From NCBI RefSeq assembly GCF_000156235.1, contig NZ_DS996806.1, positions 434,001-498,000 of the forward strand: a stretch of DNA of 64,000 bases, read 5' to 3'. The notes below the pieces were generated by a model. That model was not told the DNA's origin and did not search any database. It saw only the letters and a program-made list of their open reading frames with translations. This document shows, piece after piece, positions 63,278 to 64,000 of this stretch. The translations under genes were made by a program, and so were the position numbers. This stretch comes from Pseudovibrio sp000156235. GTDB taxonomy: Bacteria > Pseudomonadota > Alphaproteobacteria > Rhizobiales > Stappiaceae. Within the stretch, counting starts at the first letter, position 1. Each line of letters starts with the position of its first letter.

Positions 63278-63376
63278 AGCATGGCTATGACAGACGAAAC
63301 TTTGAGCCATGCTCTAATGAATTGTTTTTGCGCGGATCCTTGTCCGAAAACCGGTTCCCACTTTTCGGGAATGCGC
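63272..63376. repeat. RIME-like hairpin repeat, copy 2 (two hairpins)
   Basis: The first hairpin has perfect 15-base arms CATTAGAGCATGGCT (63272-63286) and AGCCATGCTCTAATG (63305-63319). The second, at about 63331-63376, holds CCGAAAACCGGTTCCCACTTT-type core with TTTTCGG, matching copy 1 at 30593-30638. The arrangement fits Rhizobiales intergenic mosaic elements. It lies between livF, whose stop it contains, and the next gene of the operon. Confidence 0.82.
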
Positions 63377-63393
63377 TCGACGGAGGCTTAGAG

Positions 63394-63753
63394 ATGGGTA
63401 TTCTTTATGGCAGCTCGATGCCTGCCTTTATCATGCTGGTTGTTGTTCTTGGCGGGTTGGCAGCTGCTGCAACAGGTCGTTCCATTGCGACCACATGGCG
63501 GCCATTGCCGATCCTGTTTTGGTTCATCTTCCTGCTGTCGCTGGCGATGCGTTTTCTGTCGTTCGCGCTGTTTGAAGAGCCGCTGCTGTCTATTCAGTAT
63601 CTGGTGGTGGACTACGCCATTCTCATCGGCATTGCGCTGGTGAGCTACCGCGTGACCCGCACCAACCAGATGGTGACGCAGTACAGCTGGCTTTATCAGA
63701 AGACAGGTCCGTTTGGCTGGAAGCTGAAACCGGGCCAGCAAGATAATTACTAA
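63394..63753 (+). CDS. small membrane protein of the liv operon (DUF6867-like)
   Basis: The 119-residue protein has three to four membrane helices (about 8-26, 37-56, 65-84) and the stretch RVTRTNQMVTQYSWLYQKTGPFGWKLKPG. Proteins of this type sit between livF and the binding-protein gene in several alphaproteobacteria, and I recall a DUF6867 label for them, unverified. GGAGG lies nine bases before ATG 63394. An upstream extension to 63322 reads through the repeat and is unlikely. Its function is unknown; a link to the LIV transporter is inferred from position. Confidence 0.75.
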   Translation: MGILYGSSMPAFIMLVVVLGGLAAAATGRSIATTWRPLPILFWFIFLLSLAMRFLSFALFEEPLLSIQYLVVDYAILIGIALVSYRVTRTNQMVTQYSWLYQKTGPFGWKLKPGQQDNY

Positions 63754-63958
63754 TTCGCAAAATTACTTAGATAATTGTTGCGCATTCGGTCAGTTCTGGT
63801 TCAAACTAGTTTCTGGCTAGGCATCCAGATGATGAGTACGGAGAGGTCTCATTGTCGGAAGCATTGAGCAGGCGAGGGGTTTGCCTGCTCTGGTGGGAGA
63901 CGGTTGCGTTTCCCGCTCAATTTCAATTGAGAAATGCACCTGACTCGGGGAGTTTTTT

Positions 63959-64000
63959 ATGAAAAAGTATCTTTTGGCGAGCGTTGCCGGTGTTGCTGCT
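63959..64000 (+). CDS. start of a periplasmic branched-chain amino-acid binding protein (partial)
   Basis: Only the first 14 codons are inside the window (MKKYLLASVAGVAA), which read as a signal peptide start. A CGGGGAG ribosome site precedes ATG 63959. After livHMGF a substrate-binding protein (LivK/J type) is expected. The identity rests on context, as the mature part lies outside. Confidence 0.7.
   Translation, partial: MKKYLLASVAGVAA

Noticed and set aside
63272..63319. Rho-independent terminator at the end of livF
   Set aside because: The hairpin is not followed by a T-run and matches a repeat element. The operon appears to continue downstream.

Overview
This is a chromosomal stretch of an alphaproteobacterium, most likely a member of the Hyphomicrobiales. 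A marine Stappiaceae/Pseudovibrio-type genome fits best, but that placement is from memory of gene content and order and was not computed. Supporting signs are a CckA-type hybrid kinase downstream of flhB, full CtrA boxes, an alphaproteobacterial SOS box (GAAC-N7-GAAC) before recA, the DUF1476 ATPase-inhibitor gene beside purC, a UPF0314/DUF2585 gene, a PurS/PurQ/short-PurL purine set, and two hairpin repeats of the type common in Rhizobiales intergenic regions. Base composition is moderate and fairly even, and nearly all of the window looks like core chromosome. No tRNA, rRNA, CRISPR array, prophage or insertion sequence was recognised.

Layout. 1-251 (minus strand) is a highly structured non-coding stretch that may be the 5' end of a group II intron running off the left edge. 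365-6504 is a flagellar export and basal-body cluster: fliO-fliP leftward, and flgB-flgC-fliE-fliQ-fliR-flhB rightward from a region with two tandem CtrA boxes. cckA (6597-9161) follows. Next come a small lipoprotein, a pseudouridine-catabolism pair (psuK-psuG), recA, alaS (broken by two one-base shifts), a cyclic-nucleotide-type K+ channel, a GDPD phosphodiesterase, a secreted pepsin-like protein and icd. 21.6-32.7 kb holds housekeeping genes (a fabF-type synthase, an RNA methyltransferase, murI, an AGCS symporter, rpsD, ttcA) mixed with small membrane or hypothetical genes.

32.8-44.0 kb is a leftward purine/iron-sulfur block read purC, purS, a 35-residue membrane peptide, purQ, then purL, bolA and a monothiol glutaredoxin. 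Between purQ and purL lie about 6 kb of unrelated transport and stress genes (secreted protein, HlyD/FUSC efflux pair, peroxiredoxin with divergent AraC regulator, ChrA). 44.4-51.7 kb carries DUF1476, an HpaI-like aldolase, rpe, a BASS-like transporter, an Lrp regulator and a divergent fused indolepyruvate ferredoxin oxidoreductase.

51.9-56.8 kb is a TetR-MFP-RND efflux operon preceded by three 20-bp tandem repeats that look like its operator. A P1-family aminopeptidase and a flavin reductase follow, then a rightward branched-chain amino-acid ABC operon (livH-M-G-F, a small membrane protein, and the first 14 codons of a periplasmic binding protein at the right edge).

No clearly new multi-gene system is evident. 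The best leads are the secreted bacterial pepsin-like protein, the triple operator before the efflux operon, the TTGCG motifs on a 10-bp grid, the double frameshift in alaS, the possible group II intron boundary, and several small genes.
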